A stretch of 64,000 nucleotides of DNA from an uncultured Bacilli bacterium (lineage in GTDB: Bacteria; Bacillota_I; Bacilli_A; RFN20; CAG-288): positions 8,157 through 72,156 of the forward strand of contig CAKVBX010000005.1 of the NCBI GenBank assembly GCA_934725685.1, given 5' to 3'. How positions within the stretch are numbered: the first letter of the stretch is position 1; every line of letters starts with the position of its first letter. The notes beneath the pieces are model-generated. The model was not told the DNA's origin and ran no database searches. It saw only the letters and a list, made by a program, of their open reading frames with translations. The translations under genes were made by a program, and so were the position numbers. This document shows positions 33,002 to 41,156 of this stretch, piece after piece.

Positions 33002-34675
33002 TTATAGACCCAGGATGGCGATGGCGTAGCTCGGTAGGGTCAGTGTATTGTCGTGAAGTCTCGCAGTGGTCTTCTTGTCGGCTGTCAGCACATATTTGAC
33101 GGTTTCGTTTTCTGTAAGCATATAATCTTCTTCGTTCATGGAAGAGAAGTTGAAGAGCAGTTTGTAGGTCTTCCTTCCGTATTTCTTAAGGAGAGGAAGA
33201 ATGTTGCACTTGGAGCTGTCGAGGAGTTTCTGATCCGACTCGGAAAGCGCATCTTTCATCGTTCCTCGGGCTAAGAACGGATAGGAATTCCTGAGGGTGT
33301 TCACCTCTTTCACATAGGAGAGAAGCGAATCGGGATCGTTTCTCTGGGTTTCGGCGGCAGGATAGTTCTGAGGCTGGGCGAGGGAATTGGGGACATTTTG
33401 ACATTCCATATCATGCGTCTCATCGTTCCAGTAATAATGGGTGCGATAATTGCTGTCCTCATAATTATTGTTGCTCTTCTTCGTACTTGCCATGCCGATT
33501 TCATCCCCGTAATAGTGGAAGGTCGTTCCGCCGAGCATTCCGAGGAGCCCGAGGGTGAACTTGTTCTGATAGCGGTAGTTCTCCGAGAAGGAGACTCTGC
33601 TCATATCATGATTGTCTAGGAAGGGAGCAGCGATTCCGTTCTTGCAATCTTCTTCCATGGCTAAGGCGCCACGGTAATAGATGCCTTTGAGTTTTCCTTC
33701 GTTGTTGGAGGAACTCGTGAGGAAGCTGCCTGAACCAGAGGCAGAGAAGTAGAAGAAGGAATCCATGCCGCTGTCATAGAACTGCCGGATTGTATTGTCA
33801 TTGTCCCAGCACTCCCCGACAAGATAGGAATTCGGATTGATTTCCTTGGCTACGCTGTTGAGGCGGGAGAGGATTTCCACATTCTTCGCATTGTCGCCTA
33901 AGGCGTAGTACTTGACGGCATCGAGACGGAAGCCGTCGACACCGATGTCGGGGGAAAGATAGTAATCCATCACTTCTTTAATCTTGGTGTAGGTGTACTC
34001 GCTGTCGAAGTTGAACTCCGGCATATTGTCCGAAAAGTTGCATTCGTAGTAGAAATCGTTTCCGCCGGCTTTCGAATAGCGTTTTCCGGACTTCTGCGCT
34101 TCTTCTAGGCTGTCATAGAAGGTGTAGAGAGATGCGTAATCTGCTTCTTCTTTGCTGAGTGTCTCGTGATTGACGGCCTTGCGTTTTGCTAGAAGCGCCT
34201 GTTCGAACCAGGGATTGGCATAGGAGGAATGGTTGAAGACACCGTCGAGGATGACTTTGATGTTTCTCTTATGTGCCTCTTTCACAAGGTCCTTTAAGTC
34301 TTCCATCGTTCCGAAAGAGGAATCGATGCTAAAGTAATCGTTGATATCGTATTTGTGATAACTCGAAGAGGCGAAGATCGGAGTGAGCCAAATTCCGGTA
34401 TATCCGTTCTCCGCAAGAAAAGGGAGCTTTGCCTTGATCCCATTCAGATCTCCGACGCCGTCTTTGTTGCTGTCTGCATAGGAGGCGACGAAGATTTCGT
34501 AATAGTTCCGGTAATTGTCAGATAGGACAGAGGGGCTTAGGACTTCGTTTACGACGGCATCCTCGATATTGCCAGTCGTTTCGGTGCTTTTCGCCGTGCC
34601 ATCCGTAGTCCCTGTGTTTCCACAGGAAGCGAGAACAGCAACGCTGAGAAGGGAGAGAAAGAAATGCTTTTTCAT
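33002..34675 (-). CDS. Secreted alpha-amylase family lipoprotein (GH13)
   Basis: 557 residues. The lipoprotein signal ends at ASC (C18). The GH13 barrel shows YADSNKDGVGDLNGI and GIWLTPIFAS near the start, DGVFNHSS, the nucleophile D252 in GFRLDAVKY, the acid/base E288 in LVGECWD, and D357 in DNHDMSR. A calcium-type DSNKDGVGD loop is present at 68-76. It hydrolyses alpha-glucans outside the cell. It lies between the permease and ATPase genes of the maltodextrin operon, so its products feed that transporter. Confidence 0.93.
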   Translation of the reverse strand: MKKHFFLSLLSVAVLASCGNTGTTDGTAKSTETTGNIEDAVVNEVLSPSVLSDNYRNYYEIFVASYADSNKDGVGDLNGIKAKLPFLAENGYTGIWLTPIFASSSYHKYDINDYFSIDSSFGTMEDLKDLVKEAHKRNIKVILDGVFNHSSYANPWFEQALLAKRKAVNHETLSKEEADYASLYTFYDSLEEAQKSGKRYSKAGGNDFYYECNFSDNMPEFNFDSEYTYTKIKEVMDYYLSPDIGVDGFRLDAVKYYALGDNAKNVEILSRLNSVAKEINPNSYLVGECWDNDNTIRQFYDSGMDSFFYFSASGSGSFLTSSSNNEGKLKGIYYRGALAMEEDCKNGIAAPFLDNHDMSRVSFSENYRYQNKFTLGLLGMLGGTTFHYYGDEIGMASTKKSNNNYEDSNYRTHYYWNDETHDMECQNVPNSLAQPQNYPAAETQRNDPDSLLSYVKEVNTLRNSYPFLARGTMKDALSESDQKLLDSSKCNILPLLKKYGRKTYKLLFNFSSMNEEDYMLTENETVKYVLTADKKTTARLHDNTLTLPSYAIAILGL

Positions 34676-34676
34676 A

Positions 34677-35582
34677 TCAGCCTTTCACGGCACCGCCGGT
34701 GATTCCTTCGACGTAGTACTTTTGGAGCCAGAAGAAGAGAATCATGATCGGAATGGAGACGACGACACCGCCGGCACAGAAGACCGGGAAGTATTCGGTC
34801 TTGGTCTCGAGTGTCGTGATCATCTTTTGCATTCCGACGGCGACGGTTCTCGCCGTGTCATTTCCGCCGGCGAGATAGGAAGGAAGCATGAAGTCACCCC
34901 AAGGGGCGGTAAAGGTGATGAGGAGGGTATAGACAACAATCGGTTTGGATAAGGGCATGATGACCTTGAAGAAGATGGTGTTCTTGTTCGCACCGTCGAT
35001 CATGGCCGCCTCATCCAGGGACTTTGGAATCGTATCGAAGAAGCCCTTGGCGATGTAGTACTGCATGGCGGAGCCGCCGATGTAGATGAGGATGAGAGAG
35101 AAGACGTTGCCGCTGAGGCCGATGAGCTTGAGGATGAAGTAGATGATGAGCATGCTTAGGAAGCCCGGGAACATACCAAGAAGGAGAATGAGCTTCATAA
35201 GCGGTTTTCTGAGTGTGAAGCGGAGACGGGAGAAGGCGTAGGAGGTTCCTAAGACCATGACTGTCTCGATGAGACAGGAGACGGTGGAGATGATAAGGGT
35301 GTTGAGGTACCAGTTTCCGAAGTGATAATACGGGGAATTGAAGAGTTTGATGTAGTTGTTGAAGGTCCAGACCGGAGCGCCGATGGCAAGGTTCTCTTCG
35401 GTCGGAAGAACAGGAAGGAAGTAACGGCTTGAGGAGACGCTGGCAAAGGACTGGCCGAGCAGGTAGACAAAGGGAACGAGCCACACGATGGAGAGGATGA
35501 TTAAGAAAAGGTAGATGAATGCATTTCTGGTCATCAATGCTCTTTTGTGGGAACGGTAATTCTTTTTCTTTGTTTGTTCCAT
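34677..35582 (-). CDS. malG: Maltodextrin ABC permease, MalG type
   Basis: 301 residues, six membrane helices. The EAA loop DEAAMIDGANKNTIFFKVIMPLSKP contacts the ATPase. The C-terminus ends EGITGGAVKG, as is common in MalG-type permeases. It begins 3 bases after malF and is followed one base later by the amylase gene, so the set is one operon. Confidence 0.92.
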   Translation of the reverse strand: MEQTKKKNYRSHKRALMTRNAFIYLFLIILSIVWLVPFVYLLGQSFASVSSSRYFLPVLPTEENLAIGAPVWTFNNYIKLFNSPYYHFGNWYLNTLIISTVSCLIETVMVLGTSYAFSRLRFTLRKPLMKLILLLGMFPGFLSMLIIYFILKLIGLSGNVFSLILIYIGGSAMQYYIAKGFFDTIPKSLDEAAMIDGANKNTIFFKVIMPLSKPIVVYTLLITFTAPWGDFMLPSYLAGGNDTARTVAVGMQKMITTLETKTEYFPVFCAGGVVVSIPIMILFFWLQKYYVEGITGGAVKG

Positions 35583-35584
35583 AA

Positions 35585-37159
35585 TTACTGGAAAGCCTCC
35601 TCGTCTTTGACGGAACCGCTTCTGTTGTAGAAGATGAGAGAGAAGAAGGCGACGACGGCGAAGATCATGATGCCGAGAACAGAAGCCATACCATAGTCAT
35701 AACTCTTATTCGTCGTGATTTTATAGATCCATGTAATCAGTAAGTCTGTGTTACCGACACTGGAGTCGCGGATGATACTGGGGACATTGGCGGTCGTGAA
35801 GGTGAAGACTGGTCCGCCGCCGGAGAGAAGATAGATGACGTTGAAGTTATTGATGTTGCCGACGAACTGGGAAATGAGGTAAGGGCCGGTGACGAAGAGC
35901 ATATAAGGAAGGGTGATTTTAAAGTACATCTTCGCTGGGCTTGCTCCGTCGATTCTTGCCGACTCATAGAGGTCTTCCGGAATGTTCATGAGAAGACCGG
36001 TACAGATAAGCATCGTATAGGGAATGCCGACCCAGGTGTTGACCAAGATGATTGTCACCTTGGCGAGAATCGGATCCGAGAGCCATTTGATCGGGCCGGA
36101 AATCCATCCCCAGGACAGGAGTAGGTTGTTAATGATGCCGGAATCGGCAAACATCTGGGAAATGATTAGGAGAGAGACGAATTGCGGGACCGCAATCGTG
36201 GTGATCAGAATCGTTCTCCAGAGCTTTTTCAGATGGATTCCCTTGGTGTTGATGATCATGGCGACAATCATGCCGAGGAAATAGTTGGAGAATGTCGCAA
36301 AAAAAGCCCAAATCAAAGTCCAGAGCAGGACTTTTCCGAAAGTCTGCAAGAAGATGGTGGAAGAACCTGACAGGGTGTTGGCAGAGAAGAGAGTCTCAAG
36401 ATTGTAGAATCCGACCCAGTCAAAGAGCTTGGCATTCGGCTCGTGCATGTAGTCATAGTTGGTGAAGGCGATGACCACCATCATGATGATCGGGAAGATG
36501 GTGAAGACCGCAAGGCATCCAATCGGGACAAAGAGCAGGGTTTTGTCATAGCTCTTGTCGAAGATATTCTTCACGGTCTGGTTATCCGAAGCATAACGGC
36601 CGATTTCTTCCTTGTCCTGTAGCTCCTTACTGTCCCGAATCTGGTTATACCAGAGGAAGACGAAGATGAGCATAAGGCAGATGGTCAGTAACGAGTAAAG
36701 AAGAATTGTGAAGGAATTGTCATAGTAGACACTCGCCGTGATGTCAATCAACCCGTCAATCGTGGCATAAGAACCGCCAGCTACGGTTCCTAAAGATCCC
36801 AATTGCGCAAGAGAAGGAACACCGATGACAACCAAGAATGCCGCAAAGGCAACTTCAAACAGAAAATAAAAAATACCACGGAGAATCTGTCTCCGCGTCA
36901 CAAGGCCGAAGCCCATGAGCAGGAAGGATAGACGCGTTTTGTAGTCTCCTTCCTTCATCGCGAGGAAGAGGTTATGGAAAATGCCTAGGAACCCTTTTGT
37001 ATTTTTCCTTGTCTTGGTTTTGATGCTTCTTGCCTTCATCTTGCATTTCTTCGGAATATCGGTGAAGAAATGGGTAAAACGATAAAGAATCTTCCGCGGT
37101 TTGCTTAAGGAAAGATACTCTAGCTGGCTTACCTGAACAGTTGAATCCGATTGTGCCAT
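35585..37159 (-). CDS. malF: Maltodextrin ABC permease, MalF type
   Basis: 524 residues, longer than most Gram-positive MalF proteins. The first 75 residues are cytoplasmic and very basic (KMKARSIKTKTRKNTK), followed by two extra membrane helices (about 92-115 and 147-167), then the permease core. The EAA loop ESARIDGASPAKMYFKITLP is in the C-terminal third. It pairs with MalG. An intergenic hairpin separates it from the binding-protein gene. The added N-terminal region could interact with the unusual ATPase extension (inference). Confidence 0.9.
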   Translation of the reverse strand: MAQSDSTVQVSQLEYLSLSKPRKILYRFTHFFTDIPKKCKMKARSIKTKTRKNTKGFLGIFHNLFLAMKEGDYKTRLSFLLMGFGLVTRRQILRGIFYFLFEVAFAAFLVVIGVPSLAQLGSLGTVAGGSYATIDGLIDITASVYYDNSFTILLYSLLTICLMLIFVFLWYNQIRDSKELQDKEEIGRYASDNQTVKNIFDKSYDKTLLFVPIGCLAVFTIFPIIMMVVIAFTNYDYMHEPNAKLFDWVGFYNLETLFSANTLSGSSTIFLQTFGKVLLWTLIWAFFATFSNYFLGMIVAMIINTKGIHLKKLWRTILITTIAVPQFVSLLIISQMFADSGIINNLLLSWGWISGPIKWLSDPILAKVTIILVNTWVGIPYTMLICTGLLMNIPEDLYESARIDGASPAKMYFKITLPYMLFVTGPYLISQFVGNINNFNVIYLLSGGGPVFTFTTANVPSIIRDSSVGNTDLLITWIYKITTNKSYDYGMASVLGIMIFAVVAFFSLIFYNRSGSVKDEEAFQ

Positions 37160-37226
37160 GTTCGTCTTTCTCCTTCTTTTTCTTATAAATTACGGAACGG
37201 ATGTTATCAATTATAAAACAACAGAA

Positions 37227-37252
37227 GGAGAGCAGGGGTGGCCCTGCTCTCC
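37227..37252 (-). terminator. Intercistronic hairpin after malE
   Basis: A perfect 11-bp stem GGAGAGCAGGG / CCCTGCTCTCC with a 4-base loop, followed on the minus strand by TTCTGTTGTTTT. A partial terminator or mRNA end stabiliser that would keep binding-protein levels above permease levels. Confidence 0.6.
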
Positions 37253-37275
37253 TAAGACTATATATTTCGGATGGT

Positions 37276-38550
37276 TTACTTGGAAGTGGCGATGGTGTCA
37301 GCGAAGGTCTTCATGATGGTCTGATAGTCAGGATTTTCTGCCTTGAGGGCTTCAACGGCGGTTCCGGCACCGGTCCAGATGTTGCCAGGGACAACAGTCT
37401 GCGGGACGGAATAGGCAGCCTGATCGGCAAGTGCCTTGACAAGACCGTTCTGCTGAACCTTGTCGAGCGCCTTGACGGCTTTCTGGGTTGGAACGACGTT
37501 GAGGGCATCGAATCTGGCTTCCTGGACTTCATCAGAGACTAAGGCGAGGGTGAGGGTGTGGAGGAGAGAGAGTCTCTTGGTGTCCTGAGCGGACTTCTTC
37601 GGGTTGACGCCATAGAGCTTGTAGCCTAAGAAGGAAGCAAGGTTGGCAGTCTGTCCTTCGACGGTGATGGTCGGAAGTTTGCAGGCACCGAGTTTATCCC
37701 CAAGCTGATCGGAGAAGGACTTATAGTTCCAGGAGCCTTCGACAACAGCGCCGTAGCCGTTGGCAGCGGTCGGAGCTTTGTTTCTGGCACCGTCGTTGGT
37801 GATGTCGACGTTCTTGTTCAGAGCGAGCTGGTTGACGGCCTTGGCACCGAGGATGCCCTTTTCGCCATCGAAGTCGCTGGAAGCGGACTTGAAGGTTCCG
37901 TCAGCATTGAAAGAAACGTTGTATCTTGCACCGAAGCTCATGAAGGTTCCGATGGAGAAGAAGGTGGAATTGGTATCGAGCGCATAACCGAATTTCTGTC
38001 CCTTGGCCTGACAGGCTTCGAGAATGCCTTCGACAGACTTTGCCTGTTCAGCGGAGACGACATCCTTGTTGTAGTAGAGGAAGTATCCGTTGTCACCGGC
38101 ATAAGGATAACCATAGTAGGAATCGCCGAGGATGGCGGCATTGGTGGCTTCCGTACCCATGCCTTCATTCATCTTTGCAACGTAGGCGCTGGGTACTTCG
38201 GCAAGGGCACCGACCTTATAAAGGTCACCGGTTTTATCGGAAGCATAACCATAGATGTCCGGAGCTCCGGCAGCAGTCCAGTCGGTGATGTCAGTCGCCT
38301 TATCTTCGCCGACTTCATACATTTCGACGGTGACTTTCTTGTAGCCTTCCTTGGCAAGCCAGCTTTCGGCCTGTTCCTTGACGAAGGCCTTCTGTGTAGC
38401 AGAAGCACCGATGACGATGTTGGTTTCGTAAGAAGCTTTTTCATCCTCAGTGGCAGGAGCATCAGTCGGTTTGGCTGTGTCCGTGCTGTTTCCGCAGCCG
38501 ACAAGAAGGAGAGAAATTCCTAAAAGCGAAACTAATTTTGATCTTTTCAT
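37276..38550 (-). CDS. malE: Maltose/maltodextrin-binding lipoprotein
   Basis: 424 residues. Lipoprotein signal ending at VGC (C19), then a short linker. The mature part follows the class I extracellular solute-binding pattern: FVKEQAESWLAKEGYKKVTVEMYEVG, APDIYGYASDKTGDLYKVGALAEVP, the YPYAGDNGYFLYYNKD hinge, GAVVEGSWNYKSF, and a KLYGVNPKKSAQDTKRL tail region. It delivers sugar to MalFG. The substrate is inferred from the adjacent amylase and MalQ. The ribosome site is AGGGGG. Confidence 0.9.
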   Translation of the reverse strand: MKRSKLVSLLGISLLLVGCGNSTDTAKPTDAPATEDEKASYETNIVIGASATQKAFVKEQAESWLAKEGYKKVTVEMYEVGEDKATDITDWTAAGAPDIYGYASDKTGDLYKVGALAEVPSAYVAKMNEGMGTEATNAAILGDSYYGYPYAGDNGYFLYYNKDVVSAEQAKSVEGILEACQAKGQKFGYALDTNSTFFSIGTFMSFGARYNVSFNADGTFKSASSDFDGEKGILGAKAVNQLALNKNVDITNDGARNKAPTAANGYGAVVEGSWNYKSFSDQLGDKLGACKLPTITVEGQTANLASFLGYKLYGVNPKKSAQDTKRLSLLHTLTLALVSDEVQEARFDALNVVPTQKAVKALDKVQQNGLVKALADQAAYSVPQTVVPGNIWTGAGTAVEALKAENPDYQTIMKTFADTIATSK

Positions 38551-38596
38551 AATATGTTTTACCCCCTATTTGAATGGATCACGAAACAAATATTCC

Positions 38597-38612
38597 AGAA
38601 GCGGTTGCTTCT
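38597..38612. repeat. Perfect inverted repeat between malQ and malE
   Basis: AGAAGC-GGTT-GCTTCT, 6-base arms. It contains AGCGGTT, also found in the malQ promoter and at 40443. It could be an operator or an mRNA hairpin; there is no T-run. Confidence 0.5.
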
Positions 38613-38617
38613 TAGAA

Positions 38618-40141
38618 TCAGTCACAGCGGCCGAAGCGGCGGTTCAGTTCCCTGAGTCGCTGGGCATTGAGAGGAGAGAGATCTTCCTCCGTCACACGGT
38701 AACGCCAGTTCTGACCGACGGTTCCCGGTGTGTTGATGCGGGCCTCATTGCCCTGGAAGAGAAGATCCGGCATCGCCTGGATGGCAACGTTGCTTAAGGA
38801 AGCAAGATTGAGTTCCAGGAGTGCCTCCACTTGTCCGTGGATGTCCTCTGCGTCGACTTCCTGAACACCGAAGTGGTGACAGGAACGGTTGATTTCCTCT
38901 ACGACGTTTTTCCTTTCCTCTGGGGACATGTCCTCTAAGTAACCTCTTAAGGGTTTACAGTCATGTGTCGTAGTGAAGGAATAGCAGGTGTAGGGAAAGT
39001 TGTTGGGTTTGTTGAAGTTTTCCTTGGGCCTTGGATAACCGAACTCCAGGACTCTGGTGTCATCGATCCGAAGCGCTTCTAAGACATCCCTCAGTTCCTT
39101 AGAGGAATAATCCACGTCCTCGGCGACGATGCGGCTTTTGTCTTCGACGAAGGAATCGACGACATTCATCCCTTCCGACTTCACGAACTCTCCGACCAAG
39201 CCGTCTTTTCTTCCATTCGGAATCTGATAGGTCTCCAGATAACCGCGGAAATGGTCGAGGAAGACGATATCATAGAGTCCGTAGCAGAAATTGAGACGAT
39301 CCTTCAGGAAGCGGTAGTTGTTCTTCTTCATCTGCTCGAAGTTGTAAACCGGAGTTCCCCAGGCCTGACCTTCCGCATAGAAGATATCCGGCGGGTAACC
39401 GGCGACAACATCCATCTGGGAAGAACTGTTGAGTAGGAAGTTCCTATGGTGTTTGTAGACATCGATGGAATCGAAGCTGACATGCATCGGCATGACACCG
39501 ATAATCTTGATTCCTTTTTCCTCGGCGTAGGATTTCAACGATTCCCACTGACGGAGGAAGATGTACTGCGTCCACTCATAGAATTCGACTTCGTCCTTAT
39601 AGTCCTTCTTCAGAGTCTGAAAGATTTTCAGAGAATAGGTTCGGAACTCTTCGCTGTACTCGTTCCAGGCTTTGTCTCCGTTCTGTTCCTTCAGAACACG
39701 GAAACAGGCGTAATCGGTGAACTGATGTTTTCTTTGGAAGGAAGTGTAACCTCTCTGGTAATCTCCTTTTCCCTTCTTGAATCTCTTGAAGGCGATTTTC
39801 AGGACTCTGGTTCGATTGCTATAGATCTTGGAGTAATCGATTCTCCTGGGGTCGTCACCCCAGTCGATGGAACAGAGATCTTTTCGCTTCAACAGATCCT
39901 TTTCAATCAGATCCTCGAAGTCGATGAAGTAGTGATTCAAGGCGCGGCTAGAAAGACTCTGGAACGGCGAATCACCGAAGGACGTCGGCCCGAGTGGCAG
40001 AATGGACCAGTAGGAGAAACCGGATTCGGAAAGGAAATCGATGAATTTCTTCGCGGATTTTCCGATGTCTCCGATTCCGTAGGGACTCGGCAAGGAGAAG
40101 ATTGGAAGGGATACCCCACTGGATCTGAATTTTTTGTTCAT
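38618..40141 (-). CDS. malQ: 4-alpha-glucanotransferase
   Basis: 507 residues, GH77, normal length. It transfers alpha-1,4-glucan segments between maltodextrins in the cytoplasm. Motifs: GVSLPIFSLPSPYGIGDIG at the start, the LPLGPTSFGDSPFQSLSSRALN substrate block, nucleophile Asp in VFLDHFRGY, acid/base Glu in IVAEDVDYSS, and TTHDCKPLRG. It is the first gene of the maltodextrin operon. No recognisable ribosome site lies before the ATG; the region is instead occupied by an operator-like sequence. Confidence 0.95.
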   Translation of the reverse strand: MNKKFRSSGVSLPIFSLPSPYGIGDIGKSAKKFIDFLSESGFSYWSILPLGPTSFGDSPFQSLSSRALNHYFIDFEDLIEKDLLKRKDLCSIDWGDDPRRIDYSKIYSNRTRVLKIAFKRFKKGKGDYQRGYTSFQRKHQFTDYACFRVLKEQNGDKAWNEYSEEFRTYSLKIFQTLKKDYKDEVEFYEWTQYIFLRQWESLKSYAEEKGIKIIGVMPMHVSFDSIDVYKHHRNFLLNSSSQMDVVAGYPPDIFYAEGQAWGTPVYNFEQMKKNNYRFLKDRLNFCYGLYDIVFLDHFRGYLETYQIPNGRKDGLVGEFVKSEGMNVVDSFVEDKSRIVAEDVDYSSKELRDVLEALRIDDTRVLEFGYPRPKENFNKPNNFPYTCYSFTTTHDCKPLRGYLEDMSPEERKNVVEEINRSCHHFGVQEVDAEDIHGQVEALLELNLASLSNVAIQAMPDLLFQGNEARINTPGTVGQNWRYRVTEEDLSPLNAQRLRELNRRFGRCD

Positions 40142-40145
40142 GTTT

Positions 40146-40188
40146 TCTAACCGCTTACAATTTTAGTATCCCGGCTATCAAATATCAA
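40146..40188 (-). promoter_or_regulatory. Promoter and operator-like site of the maltodextrin operon
   Basis: On the minus strand TTGATA, 17 bases, then TAAAAT, directly followed by TGTAAGCGGTTAGA (40159-40146). The last sequence differs from the catabolite-repression consensus TGWAANCGNTNWCA at one base and fits a LacI-family (CcpA or MalR) operator placed to block transcription. Confidence 0.6.
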
Positions 40189-40189
40189 C

Positions 40190-40471
40190 TAATGGAATTG
40201 AATTTCTTCTATTTTCATTCTTATGTGAAAAATAAAATATATCGGAGATTAAGCTGATTTCTCTAATTAAAATGCTTGCCGAACAATGTTTCATCAAATT
40301 GTCGTTTTACCATCTTTTAAAAAATTTATCCATTAAATGGAATAGACCGTAACCACAAAAATCAAATTGCAAACCGATATTTTTCTAAAAAACGATTGAA
40401 AAATACCGAAAAATCATGACTTTTAGAAATATTGAAAAAATAGAGCGGTTACATGAAGATTAAAATTAATT
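40190..40471. other. AT-rich intergenic region upstream of malQ
   Basis: About 280 bases without a gene. Very AT-rich with A and T tracts; the only motif noted is ATAGAGCGGTTACA at 40440-40453, which shares AGCGGTTA with the malQ operator-like site. Confidence 0.4.
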
Positions 40472-40501
40472 TTTTTGACAAAAATCAAGTTTTGTCAAAA
40501 A
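40472..40501. repeat. 12-bp perfect inverted repeat upstream of the cysteine-cluster gene
   Basis: TTTTTGACAAAA and TTTTGTCAAAAA separated by ATCAAG. It contains TTGACA, but no matching -10 follows at the right distance. It lies about 60 bases before the gene at 40560 and looks like a protein-binding site. Confidence 0.5.
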
Positions 40502-40559
40502 GCTGTTTGCTGACATTTCTGAAATTCGCCTATATTTTTAGCTTATTTTCAGGAAAATC

Positions 40560-41147
40560 ATGTCACATAACAATACATGGGAGTACAATGAAGGCATGAA
40601 CGAAACATACACTTTAGCAGAAATCAAGGAAGAACTATTTCGGGAAATCGACGAGCTGGAAGAGCGTGATTCTTCTTGGAAGAGATGTGGGCATTGCCCC
40701 AATCATGGGAAATGCTGCATCGACAATGATATCGATGTAAGAGAGGATGAATGGGAAATCATTAAGGCTTTCCTTGATAGGAATGAGATGGAACGAAACC
40801 GGGTGAAGGAAAACCTTCTATCGGGCCGAAAATGTTATTTCCGCACCCCGGAGAAATGTCTGATTCATAAGATTCGTCCAACGAACTGCATCTATACCCC
40901 CTATCAGGTGATACAGAATCTTTTCGATCATCATATCATTTATTCACTCATCGATGAGGAGTGTAATTTCACGGAGGTGGAGAAGCCGTACAAAAAACTG
41001 GTTCCTTCCAAGAAGTTCCTCACTCCGGAAACGGGTGGACATGTTTATCTGCTTCTTAACTACTGGTATCTCAATTTTGAATCGAAAAGCAAAAAGAACG
41101 ATAAAAAACTTGCGGAAGAAAGGCTGAAAGAATATTTCGGAATTTAG
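40560..41147 (+). CDS. YkgJ/UPF0153-type cysteine-cluster protein
   Basis: 195 residues. A cysteine cluster (RCGHCPNHGKCC at about 41-52, with later C in KCYF, KCLIH, NCIY and EECNF) matches the YkgJ-type family of putative zinc- or iron-binding proteins. The family's PxNCIYTPYQ-like segment is present. The start at 40560 has AGGAAA just upstream; an internal ATG at 40596 has a poorly placed site. Function unknown. It is alone on its strand, and its stop is 9 bases from that of the convergent ClC gene. Confidence 0.7.
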   Translation: MSHNNTWEYNEGMNETYTLAEIKEELFREIDELEERDSSWKRCGHCPNHGKCCIDNDIDVREDEWEIIKAFLDRNEMERNRVKENLLSGRKCYFRTPEKCLIHKIRPTNCIYTPYQVIQNLFDHHIIYSLIDEECNFTEVEKPYKKLVPSKKFLTPETGGHVYLLLNYWYLNFESKSKKNDKKLAEERLKEYFGI

Positions 41148-41156
41148 TATAGAACC

